Assembly: GCF_029603155.1 (NCBI RefSeq)
Contig: NZ_JAPMUA010000001.1
Span: forward strand, 1,028,587 to 1,092,586
DNA: 64,000 nucleotides
Source: Galbibacter pacificus
Lineage (GTDB): Bacteria; Bacteroidota; Bacteroidia; Flavobacteriales; Flavobacteriaceae
Reading direction: 5' to 3'
Shown: one piece after another, positions 45,463 through 53,726 of the stretch
Position numbering within the stretch: position 1 is the stretch's first letter
Layout of the letters: each line of letters starts with the position of its first letter
The notes under the pieces: generated by a model
Told to the model about the DNA's origin: nothing
Database searches by the model: none
Seen by the model: only the letters and a program-made list of their open reading frames with translations
Translations under genes and position numbers: made by a program

Positions 45463-46938
45463 ATGATTCCGTACAAAACTATAATCAAGCTCGATAAGGA
45501 TACCAAACAAGCATTGTACCTTCAAGTTGCAAATCAATTTATTGAGTTGATAAAAAAAGGTATGATCGCCCCAAAAACAAAACTTCCAAGCAGCCGATTG
45601 CTTGCAGAAACATTACAAGTACATAGAAGGACTATTGTGGCCGCTTATGATGAATTGATTTTACAGGGTTGGGTTGAAACAATTCCAAAAAAGGGAACTT
45701 TTGTACACCGGGACTTGCCCATATTAAAACAAAAGGCTTTGGGAAGTTTAAGCAAAGGAGTCCATAAGGAGCGCATTGGGTTTTCTTTTAACAAGGAACC
45801 GGGAATTGATTTTCCGGTTTTTGACAAAAAAGAAAACTTTTTATATATAAACGATGGCACACCCGATGCGCGTTTGGCCCCTTTACCAGAAATTGCTAAA
45901 ATTTATAGGCGTATTGCAGCCAAAAAAAGGAGCATTCCTTATGCTACATATCATTCCACTTACGGAAATCCCGAGTTAAGGCAAGCCCTTGCCCAATACC
46001 TAAACCAAACACGTGGCCTGCGATGTACTAAAGACAATGTAATGATTACCCGCGGGAGCCAGATGGGAATATACCTATTGTCACAGTTATTACTACAGGA
46101 AAAAGAATATATAATAGTTGGAGAAACCAATTACATTGCAGCAAACATTACTTTTTTAAATAGGGGTGCACAATTATTGCGCATTCCGGTAGACCACAAC
46201 GGAATAGTAACCGAAGCCGTAGAAGAATTATGTAAAAAGCATCCAGTAAAAGCTATATTTGTTACCCCGCACCACCATCACCCTACCACCGTAACTTTAT
46301 CGGCAGAAAGGCGGCTACATCTATTAAATCTTTCTCAAACTTATGGTTTTGCCATTATTGAAGACGATTACGATTATGACTTTAATTATAGTCATGCTCC
46401 TATTTTGCCATTGGCAAGCCATGATAAAAACGGAAATGTAATTTACATAGGCTCTGTTTGCAAAGCCGTGGCACCGGTTTATAGAATAGGGTATTTGGTT
46501 GCCCCCAAACCTTTTGTAGATGAATGTGCCAAATTAAGACGGTTTATAGACAGGCAGGGGGATTCCCTTTTGGAATATGCGTTTGCCTATTTTATAAAAG
46601 AAGGCGGCATGGAAAGGCACTTAAAGAAAACGCTCAAAATATATAAAAAACGTCGGGACCTATTCTGTACACTATTGAAAACAGAATTAAAGGATTATTT
46701 TAATTTTGAAATTCCCAAGGGAGGCATGGCCATTTGGGCGGTGTTAAATGCTAAATATAAATGGGAAGACCTAGTTGTTTTGGCGGAAAAGCATGAATTG
46801 GAGATTGGTAACTGGCAACGTTACGATAGTGCCAAAATAGGACATAACGGTATCCGGTTTGGTTTTGCTGCATATAATGAAGAAGAAATACACGAAGTAA
46901 TACATAGATTGAAACAAAGTTGTTTGGGGTTACTATAA
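45463..46938 (+). CDS. MocR-family PLP-dependent transcriptional regulator (GntR HTH plus aminotransferase fold)
   Basis: About 490 residues. The N-terminal winged helix is GntR-type (LYLQVANQFIELIKKGMIAP, LPSSRLLAETLQVHRRTIVA, LQGWVETIPKKGTF). The rest is a fold-type I aminotransferase domain with RGSQMGIYLLSQLLL, the IIEDDYDYDFNY segment and the PLP lysine in IGSVCKAVAPVYRIGYLV. MocR proteins sense PLP or an amino compound and often control the divergent gene. The frame opens at a TTG at 45451; the ATG at 45463 (MIPYKTIIKL) is preferred. The divergent partner pair is an isochorismatase-like hydrolase and a PNPOx-like flavoprotein. Confidence 0.93.
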   Translation: MIPYKTIIKLDKDTKQALYLQVANQFIELIKKGMIAPKTKLPSSRLLAETLQVHRRTIVAAYDELILQGWVETIPKKGTFVHRDLPILKQKALGSLSKGVHKERIGFSFNKEPGIDFPVFDKKENFLYINDGTPDARLAPLPEIAKIYRRIAAKKRSIPYATYHSTYGNPELRQALAQYLNQTRGLRCTKDNVMITRGSQMGIYLLSQLLLQEKEYIIVGETNYIAANITFLNRGAQLLRIPVDHNGIVTEAVEELCKKHPVKAIFVTPHHHHPTTVTLSAERRLHLLNLSQTYGFAIIEDDYDYDFNYSHAPILPLASHDKNGNVIYIGSVCKAVAPVYRIGYLVAPKPFVDECAKLRRFIDRQGDSLLEYAFAYFIKEGGMERHLKKTLKIYKKRRDLFCTLLKTELKDYFNFEIPKGGMAIWAVLNAKYKWEDLVVLAEKHELEIGNWQRYDSAKIGHNGIRFGFAAYNEEEIHEVIHRLKQSCLGLL

Positions 46939-46993
46939 TGCAATCTGTTTTAAGGGTATTAAAAAAGAACATAATGGTGTAACTATATTGTTG

Positions 46994-47001
46994 TACCTTT
47001 G
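46994..47001 (+). promoter_or_regulatory. Promoter -7 element for the AraC-type gene
   Basis: TACCTTTG matches TAnnTTTG perfectly and lies inside the longest open frame, so the ATG at 47017 is the likely start. No -33 is evident. Confidence 0.45.
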
Positions 47002-47016
47002 AATTTTGCAAATGTT

Positions 47017-47955
47017 ATGAAAGCTGTTAAAAGTACTTCCCTTGAAGAATTTTATAAAGAAGCCGCTGCATTTACCGGTCGGGAAATAGACACTTTGTTG
47101 CCACCTGGGATCAACAAGGAAATAGGTCATTTTAATGTATTCGATATTTCCGAGACCATAAAGCAGGTAAAGCGCAAAAATGTCATGCCATACAACCGCA
47201 GGGCATACTATAAAATAAGTTTAATACGTGGCAAGAATAGGGCGGAATATGCCGATAAGGTTATAGACGTTAAAAAAAACGCATTGCTTTTTGCCACACC
47301 AAAAGTCCCTTACCATTGGGTTCCTTTAGATGAAAACCAATCGGGCTCTTTTTGTGTTTTTACCGATGAATTTTTGGCAAAGAACATAACGGGGATAGTC
47401 TTGGACGAACTCCCCATATTCAGGTCGGGCGGATATCCCGTTTTTGAGATTGAAGATGCGCAGGCAGATCAATTAGCATTGACTTTCAACAAAATGAAAG
47501 AAGAAATTGCTTCCGGTTATGTTTATAAATACGATCTGCTCCGCAACTATGTCCTTGAGCTTGTTCATCAAGGTCAAAAGCTACAGCCCGCAACACAATT
47601 GCATACCAACCAAAATGCTTCGGCGCGGATAATTTCCCTGTTCATAGAACTGTTAGAACGCCAGTTTCCTATAGAGTCGCCCGAACAAAAATTAACATTG
47701 CGTACTGCCAAGGAATATGCCGAGCGTTTGGCCATACATGTAAACCATTTAAACAAGGTACTTAAAGACAATATGGGGAAAACAACAACCGACATTATTA
47801 GTAGCAGGATTGTACAAGAAGCAAAAATATTACTAAAGCAAACCGATTGGAACATCTCGGAAATTGCTTACTGCCTTGGTTTTGAAGAAGTGGCACATTT
47901 TTCCAACTTCTTTAAAAGACAAACTTCCGTAGCCCCTGTTACTTTTCGTACGTAA
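47017..47955 (+). CDS. AraC-family transcriptional regulator
   Basis: The 312-residue protein has an N-terminal cupin-like sensor (HFNVFDISETIKQ, PYNRRAYYKISLIRG) and a C-terminal AraC DNA-binding domain with two helix-turn-helix units: TAKEYAERLAIHVNHLNKVL and WNISEIAYCLGFEEVAHFSN, followed by FFKRQTSVAPVTFR. This is the common layout in Bacteroidetes, where such genes often stand next to their target. The SDR gene starts 105 bp downstream with its own -7 element and is the obvious candidate target. The frame begins at a TTG at 46999; the ATG at 47017 is better supported. Confidence 0.93.
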   Translation: MKAVKSTSLEEFYKEAAAFTGREIDTLLPPGINKEIGHFNVFDISETIKQVKRKNVMPYNRRAYYKISLIRGKNRAEYADKVIDVKKNALLFATPKVPYHWVPLDENQSGSFCVFTDEFLAKNITGIVLDELPIFRSGGYPVFEIEDAQADQLALTFNKMKEEIASGYVYKYDLLRNYVLELVHQGQKLQPATQLHTNQNASARIISLFIELLERQFPIESPEQKLTLRTAKEYAERLAIHVNHLNKVLKDNMGKTTTDIISSRIVQEAKILLKQTDWNISEIAYCLGFEEVAHFSNFFKRQTSVAPVTFRT

Positions 47956-48021
47956 GTCTTTTTATTTGAATTTTGCAAACAATCCTTTGATGTTTACAAA
48001 CCACACCCCTTGTTTATAGCC

Positions 48022-48029
48022 TAACTTTG
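48022..48029 (+). promoter_or_regulatory. Promoter -7 element for the SDR gene
   Basis: TAACTTTG, a perfect TAnnTTTG, lies 30 bp before the ATG at 48060. No clear -33 is seen, which would fit a promoter that needs an activator. Confidence 0.45.
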
Positions 48030-48059
48030 TACTATCAAAAATTTTAAAAAAAAGTACAA

Positions 48060-48827
48060 ATGAAAACAGAAAACAACAAAGTGGCTTTGGTTACCGGTGG
48101 TAGCCGTGGCTTGGGCCGGGATATGGCCATTAACCTCGCAAAAAAAGGAATAGACGTTATTCTTACTTACAGAGGCAATAAAGAAGAAGCAGGAGCCGTT
48201 GTGGCAGAAATTCAGTCAATTGGCCAAAAAGCCATTGCCTACCAATTGGATACTTCAAAAACAGGAACGTTCCAGACATTTATTAATCAGGTTACCGGTC
48301 ATTTAAAAGAGAATACCGGAAGCCCTAATTTCGATTTTTTAATCAATAATGCGGGAACGGCACTTTATGCACCTTTTACCGAAACCACCGAAGCACAGTT
48401 CGACGATATGTTGAACATTCACTTAAAAGGCGTTTTCTTTTTAACACAAAGAGCAGTTCCTTATATAAACAAAGGCGGCCGCATTATTAACATTTCTTCG
48501 GGATTGGCAAGGTTCTCTTTTCCTGGTTCTTCCACATATGCCGCAATGAAAGGTGGAGTAGAAGTGTTAACCAGATATTTGGCCAAGGAACTGGGAGAAA
48601 AGGGTATTGCTGCCAATATTGTGGCACCAGGCGCTATTGAAACCGACTTTGGCGGAGGCCGTGTGCGGGACAACAAAGAAATGAACCAACAAATAGCCGG
48701 GGTAACGGCATTGGGCCGTGTAGGATTGCCTCAGGACATAGGTGGGGTAGTAGCTTTTTTATGTACCGAAGAAGCCCGCTGGATAAACGGACAACGAATA
48801 GAAGTTTCTGGCGGGATGATGTTGTAG
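48060..48827 (+). CDS. Short-chain dehydrogenase/reductase (SDR) family oxidoreductase
   Basis: The 255-residue protein is a classical SDR. It has the NAD(P) motif VTGGSRGLGRDMA near residue 12, the NNAGTA strand near residue 96, the catalytic Ser in INISSGLARF and the YxxxK in YAAMKGG near residue 160. The C-terminal VEVSGG-type ending is typical (IEVSGGMML). The arginine after the glycine-rich loop hints at NADPH. It is most similar in pattern to 3-oxoacyl-ACP reductase-like enzymes, but the substrate is unknown. It follows an AraC regulator and ends at a strong terminator. Confidence 0.93.
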   Translation: MKTENNKVALVTGGSRGLGRDMAINLAKKGIDVILTYRGNKEEAGAVVAEIQSIGQKAIAYQLDTSKTGTFQTFINQVTGHLKENTGSPNFDFLINNAGTALYAPFTETTEAQFDDMLNIHLKGVFFLTQRAVPYINKGGRIINISSGLARFSFPGSSTYAAMKGGVEVLTRYLAKELGEKGIAANIVAPGAIETDFGGGRVRDNKEMNQQIAGVTALGRVGLPQDIGGVVAFLCTEEARWINGQRIEVSGGMML

Positions 48828-48849
48828 TTTATCAGAAAAATAAAGAATT

Positions 48850-48884
48850 AAAAAGCTTGTATTTGGAATGTACAAGCTTTTTTT
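48850..48884 (+). terminator. Intrinsic terminator after the SDR gene
   Basis: A perfect 12-bp stem (48850-48861 with 48871-48882), 9-nt loop, and seven T residues in and after the second arm. Confidence 0.9.
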
Positions 48885-48924
48885 GTAGTATTTTTATAGA
48901 AGGGTTTATATTTTCAATAAAAAA

Positions 48925-49242
48925 ATGATAGATAGATTTGTGTCCATATTATATTCAAAGTGGATTGGAATATGTATCTGCTGTGGCTTTTTTATATCTA
49001 TTGTATTACGCAATGTTTTAGAAAATTGGTGCCGGTTTTCTGCTTGTAGAACTTGGTATGAAATATTGGCCCCTGTATTATTGTTTTTTTCATTGGGAGT
49101 TTTATTGATTTCATTTTTATACCTTATCTACATCTTGATAGAGATCTATAACAAAACCCTTGAAGAAGATATTTTAATACGCTTAACAGGAGTAATACCT
49201 ATTGTATATGTTTTTGTAAAAAGTTTTATGAACTTTGTTTAA
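48925..49242 (+). CDS. Small membrane protein, unknown function
   Basis: This 105-residue frame begins with ATG at 48925. It has three hydrophobic segments (WIGICICCGFFISIVL, APVLLFFSLGVLLISFLYLI, IPIVYVFVKSFMNFV) and several cysteines in the first third. I do not recognise a family. It is preceded by a terminator and followed by a repeat array, so it would be a single-gene unit. Its membrane pattern makes it more than a chance frame, but proof is lacking. Confidence 0.5.
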   Translation: MIDRFVSILYSKWIGICICCGFFISIVLRNVLENWCRFSACRTWYEILAPVLLFFSLGVLLISFLYLIYILIEIYNKTLEEDILIRLTGVIPIVYVFVKSFMNFV

Positions 49243-49294
49243 GGAGCTTCAAATACCTGTCGTATACAAAAATAAAATTGGACATAGGTTAGCT

Positions 49295-49480
49295 GTTAAT
49301 TGTTGTTAGTGATAAGGGAAGAGTGAAAAGTGATTAGGGGGTTAGTTATTTGTTAATGGTTAATTGTTGTATGTTAGGGATATTTGAAACCTGAAACCTG
49401 AAATCTGAAATCTGGAACCTTTGAACTTCTGGACTCTCAACCTTCAACAACACAGCAACATAACAGTGTAACAACGACCA
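49295..49480 (+). repeat. Mosaic repeat array
   Basis: It begins GTTAATTGTTGTTAGTGATA, passes GAAAAGTGATTAGGGGG and the 56-bp core (49342-49397), then repeated CTGAAAC/CTGAAAT words, and ends CAACCTTCAACAACACAGCA and ACAGTGTAACAACG. It lies between convergent genes. Confidence 0.85.
49342..49397 (+). repeat. 56-bp core element, copy 2
   Basis: Begins TTAGTTATTTGTTAATGG and ends AAACCTGAAAC. It differs from the copy at 14232 at one base and from the copy at 50710 at two. Confidence 0.9.
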
Positions 49481-49529
49481 ACCATCAATTAGCTCGGTAT
49501 GAGCATGATATTCGCACTAGCAAGGGGTG

Positions 49530-50501
49530 TTATTTTTTAATTTCGACTACAATTTTTCCTTGGTGTCTTCCCTCGCCGAAATATTGAATCAACATAGGGA
49601 TTTCATCAAATTCATAAGGACCATCAATTATTGGTTTAATCTGCCCATTTTCCACAAGGTTAGAAATTTGATCTAGGCCCTTGTTTGTTTTAAGGTTGAG
49701 CACACTTAACTTTTTGCTTGTAAAAAGAGATATCAATTTTCCTAACAATAATACTTCGAATAACCTATACATCAATCCTCCAACCGTTATATAAGTACCG
49801 TTTCTCTTGAGGGAGCGCGCATATTTAAATACGGATCTGTTTGATTTTGTATCAAGGATAAGGTCATATTTTTCGCTACTATTGGTGAAGTCAATTTTTT
49901 TATAATCCATAACGTTATCAAATCCCATCGATTTCAATAAATTAAGTTTTTCACCACTGTCAACGCCGGTAGCCTTTATTCCATGTAATTTCAGGATTTG
50001 AATTCCCAAGCTACCAACACCACCACCAGCGCCATTGATTAGGATATGTTGTCCAGACTTTACCTTTCCCTTTTGCATAAGTCCTTGAAGCGCTAATAGT
50101 CCGGCATGTGGCAGGGCAGCTGCATCGTTATAACTTATATTGGAAGGTTTTTTGGAAATTGTTTTTTCTGGAACACAAACATATTCGGCAAATCCGCCAA
50201 ATCCACACTCCGACAGGTCACAGTATATTTCATCACCAATTTTAAAAGAGTTCACTTTACTGCCAATCGCCTCAATTTTTCCCGAGATGTCTGCCCCGGG
50301 AATATTTATTTTTGGCTTTTTTAACCCATGAACCAAGCGAATTACAAATGGCCTACCCCTTACCAGACCCCAATCCCAATCATTGATGGATGCTGAGTGA
50401 ATTCTCACCAATACTTCCTTGTCTTTCGGAATCGGTTTTGAAACTTCCCCAATCTCAAGGAAATTAGGTAAACCATATTCCTTTAATAGAATCGCTTTCA
50501 T
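49530..50501 (-). CDS. Zinc-independent medium-chain dehydrogenase/reductase (quinone oxidoreductase-like)
   Basis: The 323-residue protein has the MDR GroES-like N-terminal domain (MKAILLKEYGLPNFLEIGEV, HSASINDWDWGLVRGRP) and a Rossmann fold with HILINGAGGGVGSLGIQI near residue 147, as in NADPH-dependent quinone reductases and related NAD(P)-dependent alcohol dehydrogenases. It lacks the cysteine/histidine zinc ligands of alcohol dehydrogenase. The structural-zinc lobe is also missing. Substrates could be quinones or enones. It stands alone between two repeat-bearing gaps. Confidence 0.9.
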   Translation of the reverse strand: MKAILLKEYGLPNFLEIGEVSKPIPKDKEVLVRIHSASINDWDWGLVRGRPFVIRLVHGLKKPKINIPGADISGKIEAIGSKVNSFKIGDEIYCDLSECGFGGFAEYVCVPEKTISKKPSNISYNDAAALPHAGLLALQGLMQKGKVKSGQHILINGAGGGVGSLGIQILKLHGIKATGVDSGEKLNLLKSMGFDNVMDYKKIDFTNSSEKYDLILDTKSNRSVFKYARSLKRNGTYITVGGLMYRLFEVLLLGKLISLFTSKKLSVLNLKTNKGLDQISNLVENGQIKPIIDGPYEFDEIPMLIQYFGEGRHQGKIVVEIKK

Positions 50502-50709
50502 GAGATTTTTATTTGTTTATAGTGATGCATAACTTACTACAAGTATACTAAAAATACATTTTGTTATATAAAATGGTTTGATAACTACTCGTTTTTAAAT
50601 TAATAAAGCTTGTAGTAGCTAATGTATAGAATACAATGCAGAGGCATGTGTTATATTAAGCATTAAGTTAACAACGAAAAAAACTCAAATAGTGAATAGT
50701 GATAAGGGA

Positions 50710-50765
50710 TTAGTTACTTGTTAATGGTTAATTGTTGTATGTTAGGGATATTTGAAACCTAAAAC
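50710..50765 (+). repeat. 56-bp core element, copy 3
   Basis: Begins TTAGTTACTTGTTAATGG. It has two differences from the copy at 49342 and three from the copy at 14232. Confidence 0.9.
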
Positions 50766-50823
50766 CTAAAACCTGAAACCTGAACTCTCAACCCTCAACT
50801 AGAAAACTCCCTATACTCATTAC

Positions 50824-50857
50824 TTTATGCGACTTCTCCTTCTTCGAAGTGACTGGA
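50824..50857 (+). repeat. REP-like element, copy 1
   Basis: Contains GCGACTTCTCCTTCTTCGAA followed by GTGACTGGA. The middle CTTC.TCGAAG is partly self-complementary. I recall similar short dispersed repeats with GAGAAATC/GTCATTTCG words in flavobacterial genomes, but have not searched. Confidence 0.6.
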
Positions 50858-50984
50858 ACTTTATTCGTTGATTGTTATTAGATGTTCGTTGTTAGATGAA
50901 TTTTGAATCTCTGAACTTCTGGCCTCTAAACTCTAAACCCTCAACTAGAAAAAACCTTTCCTCATTAACTTATTGACTTATTAG

Positions 50985-51018
50985 TTTATGCGACTTCTCC
51001 TTCGTCGAAGTGACTAGA
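50985..51018 (+). repeat. REP-like element, copy 2
   Basis: Contains GCGACTTCTCCTTCGTCGAA followed by GTGACTAGA; CTTCGTCGAAG is a perfect 5-bp hairpin with a one-base centre. It differs from copy 1 at two of 34 bases. Confidence 0.6.
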
Positions 51019-51161
51019 GCTCTACTAGTTAATCGTTGTTAGATGAATTTTGAACCTTTGCAACTTTGTAACTCTCAACAACATAGCAACGTAACAACAT
51101 AACAGCATAACATCCCACTAACACAAACCAAAAACTATCAAATAAAAATTAAAATATCACC

Positions 51162-51169
51162 TATATTTG
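51162..51169 (+). promoter_or_regulatory. Promoter -7 element for purC
   Basis: TATATTTG, a perfect TAnnTTTG, 24 bp before the ATG at 51194. Confidence 0.55.
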
Positions 51170-51193
51170 CCATAAGAAACAATAGATATATTC

Positions 51194-52144
51194 ATGAGCA
51201 ACACCATTACAAGTAGCAATTTTAACTTTCCGGGCCAAAAGAGTGTATATAAGGGAAAAGTAAGGGAAGTATACAATATAAACAACAATCTGTTAATAAT
51301 GATTGCTACCGATAGGCTCTCTGCTTTCGATGTAATTATGCCCAAAGGAATACCCTATAAAGGACAAATACTTAACCAGATTGCCACTAAAATGATGGAA
51401 GCCACCAAGGATATTGTGCCCAATTGGTTAATGGCAACCCCCGACCCCAATGTAGCCATAGGAGATTTATGCGAACCTTTTAAAGTAGAAATGGTTATTC
51501 GCGGATACTTATCCGGGCATGCCGCCAGGGAATACAAAGCAGGAAAGCGCACGCTTTGCGGAGTTACAATGCCCGAAGGAATGAAAGAAAACGATAAGTT
51601 CCAGCAACCAATAATTACACCTTCAACCAAGGCCGACCAAGGAGACCACGACGAAGACATTTCGCGTGAAGCTATTTTAAAGAAGGGGATTGTTAGCGAG
51701 GAAAATTATAGCACACTAGAAAAATATACAAAAGCCTTATTTCAAAGGGGAACAGAAATAGCCGCAAAACAAGGACTCATTCTGGTTGATACAAAATACG
51801 AATTCGGAAAAACAAAAGATGGAAAAATAGTATTGATAGACGAAATCCATACCCCCGATTCTTCCCGTTATTTTTATGCTGAAGGATATGAAGAACGTCA
51901 GGCAAAAGAAGAACCGCAGAAGCAATTGTCCAAAGAGTTTGTGCGTCAATGGCTTATAAGCAATGGCTTTCAGGGAAAGGAAGGACAACAAATTCCAGAA
52001 ATGGACGAAGCTTACATCAATTCCGTATCCGATAGGTATATTGAATTGTATGAGAACATCACCGGAGAAAAATTTGTTAAAGGCGATGTTTCCAATATAC
52101 AATCGCGCATAGAACAAAATGTATTGGAATATCTTAAGAAATAA
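51194..52144 (+). CDS. purC: Phosphoribosylaminoimidazole-succinocarboxamide (SAICAR) synthase
   Basis: The 316-residue enzyme joins CAIR and aspartate with ATP in purine synthesis. Signatures are SVYKGKVREVYNINN (ATP loop, residues 14-28), LLIMIATDRLSAFDVIMPKG, VIRGYLSGHAAREYKAGKRT, the STKADQGDHDE segment and LVDTKYEFGKTKDG with LIDEIHTPDSSRYF. It is the longer type found in Bacteroidetes and eukaryotes. It stands alone, not in a pur operon, with a clear -7 element and a repeat array upstream. Confidence 0.97.
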   Translation: MSNTITSSNFNFPGQKSVYKGKVREVYNINNNLLIMIATDRLSAFDVIMPKGIPYKGQILNQIATKMMEATKDIVPNWLMATPDPNVAIGDLCEPFKVEMVIRGYLSGHAAREYKAGKRTLCGVTMPEGMKENDKFQQPIITPSTKADQGDHDEDISREAILKKGIVSEENYSTLEKYTKALFQRGTEIAAKQGLILVDTKYEFGKTKDGKIVLIDEIHTPDSSRYFYAEGYEERQAKEEPQKQLSKEFVRQWLISNGFQGKEGQQIPEMDEAYINSVSDRYIELYENITGEKFVKGDVSNIQSRIEQNVLEYLKK

Positions 52145-52211
52145 GATTAGCCGATAATTATCTTTTCATTACTGAAGTTCTTAAAGGGGAGCTGCACCTG
52201 TACATTTTCGT

Positions 52212-52883
52212 TTATATGTTTCTCTTTAGCCGTATGTTTAAAGCAGATATATATTCTTTTTTAGCGCTTAGTTTCTCTAAATCGGTTTGATAGGTGTTAA
52301 TATTGTGCAATTTCGGAATTGAGAACCTGTTCTTGGATATGGAATTAGAGAGCAATATATTTGGGAAATTATAGATAAGTACAAGGCTATCTATAAAATT
52401 GGTTTCAACAATGTCAAACCCAATTTTTTTAGCAGTCCTTTTATTTATAATATAGCTGGTCCCCTTTATGGTATAGTTCTTTAAAGTACCATTGTTGTAG
52501 TGTTCAATTAAATTTAAAAGACCTTCCAAATACTGTTGTATAATTAAAGAAGTACGTTGTTTTCCATTCATCGAAAAATTAAGCACATACACATAATCAA
52601 ACAAACTCCCTCCGTGAACCTTCATGATGTTATTTTTGGGTTGTTCCGTTAAAAATAAGCTTGAATAGTAAACAATTTTTCCACTTTTTTTAAGTGAAGG
52701 AACATCAAAAAAAGGAGCTATTATGGAGATTACAATGGGGAGGGCTAAAAATGCAATAATATAGAAATGCAAAAGCCAGGAAATGGCCAAAGAAATTAAT
52801 AGTACCAATAAGGCAGTTCCGGCAATTGATATTTGGATCTTTATTTGTGTATGTTTGGGTTTGTTATAATATTGATGCTTCAC
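52212..52883 (-). CDS. Hypothetical membrane protein, 223 residues
   Basis: I do not recognise this protein. The N terminus carries two hydrophobic helices (AGTALLVLLISLAISWLLHF and IIAFLALPIVISIIAPFF), followed by a soluble domain of about 140 residues rich in Lys, Asn and Ile (VHGGSLFDYVYVLNFSMNGK, TIKGTSYIINKRTAKKIGF). The helices suggest a small inner-membrane protein with a cytoplasmic tail. It starts at ATG 52883. No operon partners; the next gene is separate by 159 bp. Confidence 0.7.
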   Translation of the reverse strand: MKHQYYNKPKHTQIKIQISIAGTALLVLLISLAISWLLHFYIIAFLALPIVISIIAPFFDVPSLKKSGKIVYYSSLFLTEQPKNNIMKVHGGSLFDYVYVLNFSMNGKQRTSLIIQQYLEGLLNLIEHYNNGTLKNYTIKGTSYIINKRTAKKIGFDIVETNFIDSLVLIYNFPNILLSNSISKNRFSIPKLHNINTYQTDLEKLSAKKEYISALNIRLKRNI

Positions 52884-53041
52884 AAAAAACGACTTTATTA
52901 AAGTTGGTAGTTTTGGAAATTACGGCTATTAGAATAGGAATACGGGAAAAACGATTAACTGAAAACTCTAATAGTTATAAGCTATAATTCTTTAAAATGC
53001 TCAAAATCCATATACGTGGTAAGATGGTTTTTAGGAACAGC

Positions 53042-53419
53042 TCATTCACACAATAAAGTATCAAATTCTAATTGGAGTTGTGTAGTACCATCATCATCTA
53101 CGGTAATCCATTTATAACTGGTAAGAACATAAGGATTACCACCATCTATTTCCAGCCATTCATCTATTCCTTTAGCACCGTTTTTTAAATCGTTTTTTGT
53201 TGTAAGTCCAATAGGGGCCATATAACTTCTTCCTTTGACCAAGTATTTGCAATTACCTGTTTTTATAGCGGCTTCTGCCTGTTGTTGAGACATAAGTTTT
53301 GATTTGGTCAAAGTAGGCAATGTATTGTTTACTTCTATTGGAGTCATTGAACTTGCACAAGAGATAAAAAATAGGGCCATTCCCATAATCATATTCAGTT
53401 TAATAAAATACTTAAACAT
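53042..53419 (-). CDS. Hypothetical lipoprotein, 125 residues
   Basis: The protein begins with a lipoprotein signal (MIMGMALFFISC, Cys21). The rest is a small domain with YLVKGRSYMAPIGLTTKNDL and a C-terminal TSYKWITVDDDGTTQLQLEF. I do not recognise a family. Lysine-rich basic residues at the N terminus and the lipobox support a genuine exported product. Confidence 0.7.
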   Translation of the reverse strand: MFKYFIKLNMIMGMALFFISCASSMTPIEVNNTLPTLTKSKLMSQQQAEAAIKTGNCKYLVKGRSYMAPIGLTTKNDLKNGAKGIDEWLEIDGGNPYVLTSYKWITVDDDGTTQLQLEFDTLLCE

Positions 53420-53693
53420 ATATTAGGCTTTAATTGATTAGTCTAATTTGATATTTTTTCCTGTTTCCCCATCTCTTATAAAACACATGATTTCCATTTT
53501 ATCCGAAAATGAGGTGTTTGAAGGCTAAAAGGCTGTAAGATACTTATTTTTTAAATGATGAATGTTAATTGTTGTTAGGGAAAAGGGATTAGTTATTTGT
53601 TAATTGTTTGAGCCTTGAACCTCTCAACTCTAAACCCTCAACTCTCAACAACAACAAAAAACCTGAAATCTTGAACCCAATAAAGACCAGACT

Positions 53694-53726
53694 TTCAGTC
53701 ACTTAGAAGAAGGAGAAGTCGCATAA
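53694..53726 (-). repeat. REP-like element, copy 3 (inverted)
   Basis: On the minus strand it reads TTATGCGACTTCTCCTTCTT and then CTAAGTGACTGA. The flanking bases also match copy 2 (CATTAACTTATTG, about 53744-53756 on the plus strand), so more than the element itself is shared. Confidence 0.6.

Larger units (their letters stand above)
50694..51110 (+). repeat. Mosaic repeat array with a tandem ~150-bp duplication
   Basis: After GAATAGTGATAAGGGATTAG comes the 56-bp core (50710-50765). Two imperfect units then follow, beginning CCTCAACTAGAAAA at 50793 and 50939. Each has a REP-like element (50824-50857 and 50985-51018) and TCGTTGTTAGATGAATTTTG (50886 and 51033). The array closes with TTTGAACCTTTGCAACTTTG and CAACAACATAGCAACG. 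Confidence 0.85.
50502..51193. other. 692-bp non-coding gap with a mosaic array and a tandem duplication
   Basis: The first 190 bp (50502-50690) are AT-rich without visible features. From about 50694 to 51110 the gap is built of mosaic repeat words, one 56-bp core, and two copies of a ~150-bp unit that each carry a REP-like element. The last 80 bp hold the purC promoter. Confidence 0.8.

Noticed and set aside
49482..49528. Remnant of an insertion sequence between the array and the dehydrogenase gene (GCTCGGTATGAGC region)
   Set aside because: Only a short 4-bp-stem hairpin and an unusual GC-richer composition are visible; there is no transposase fragment, inverted ends or target duplication.
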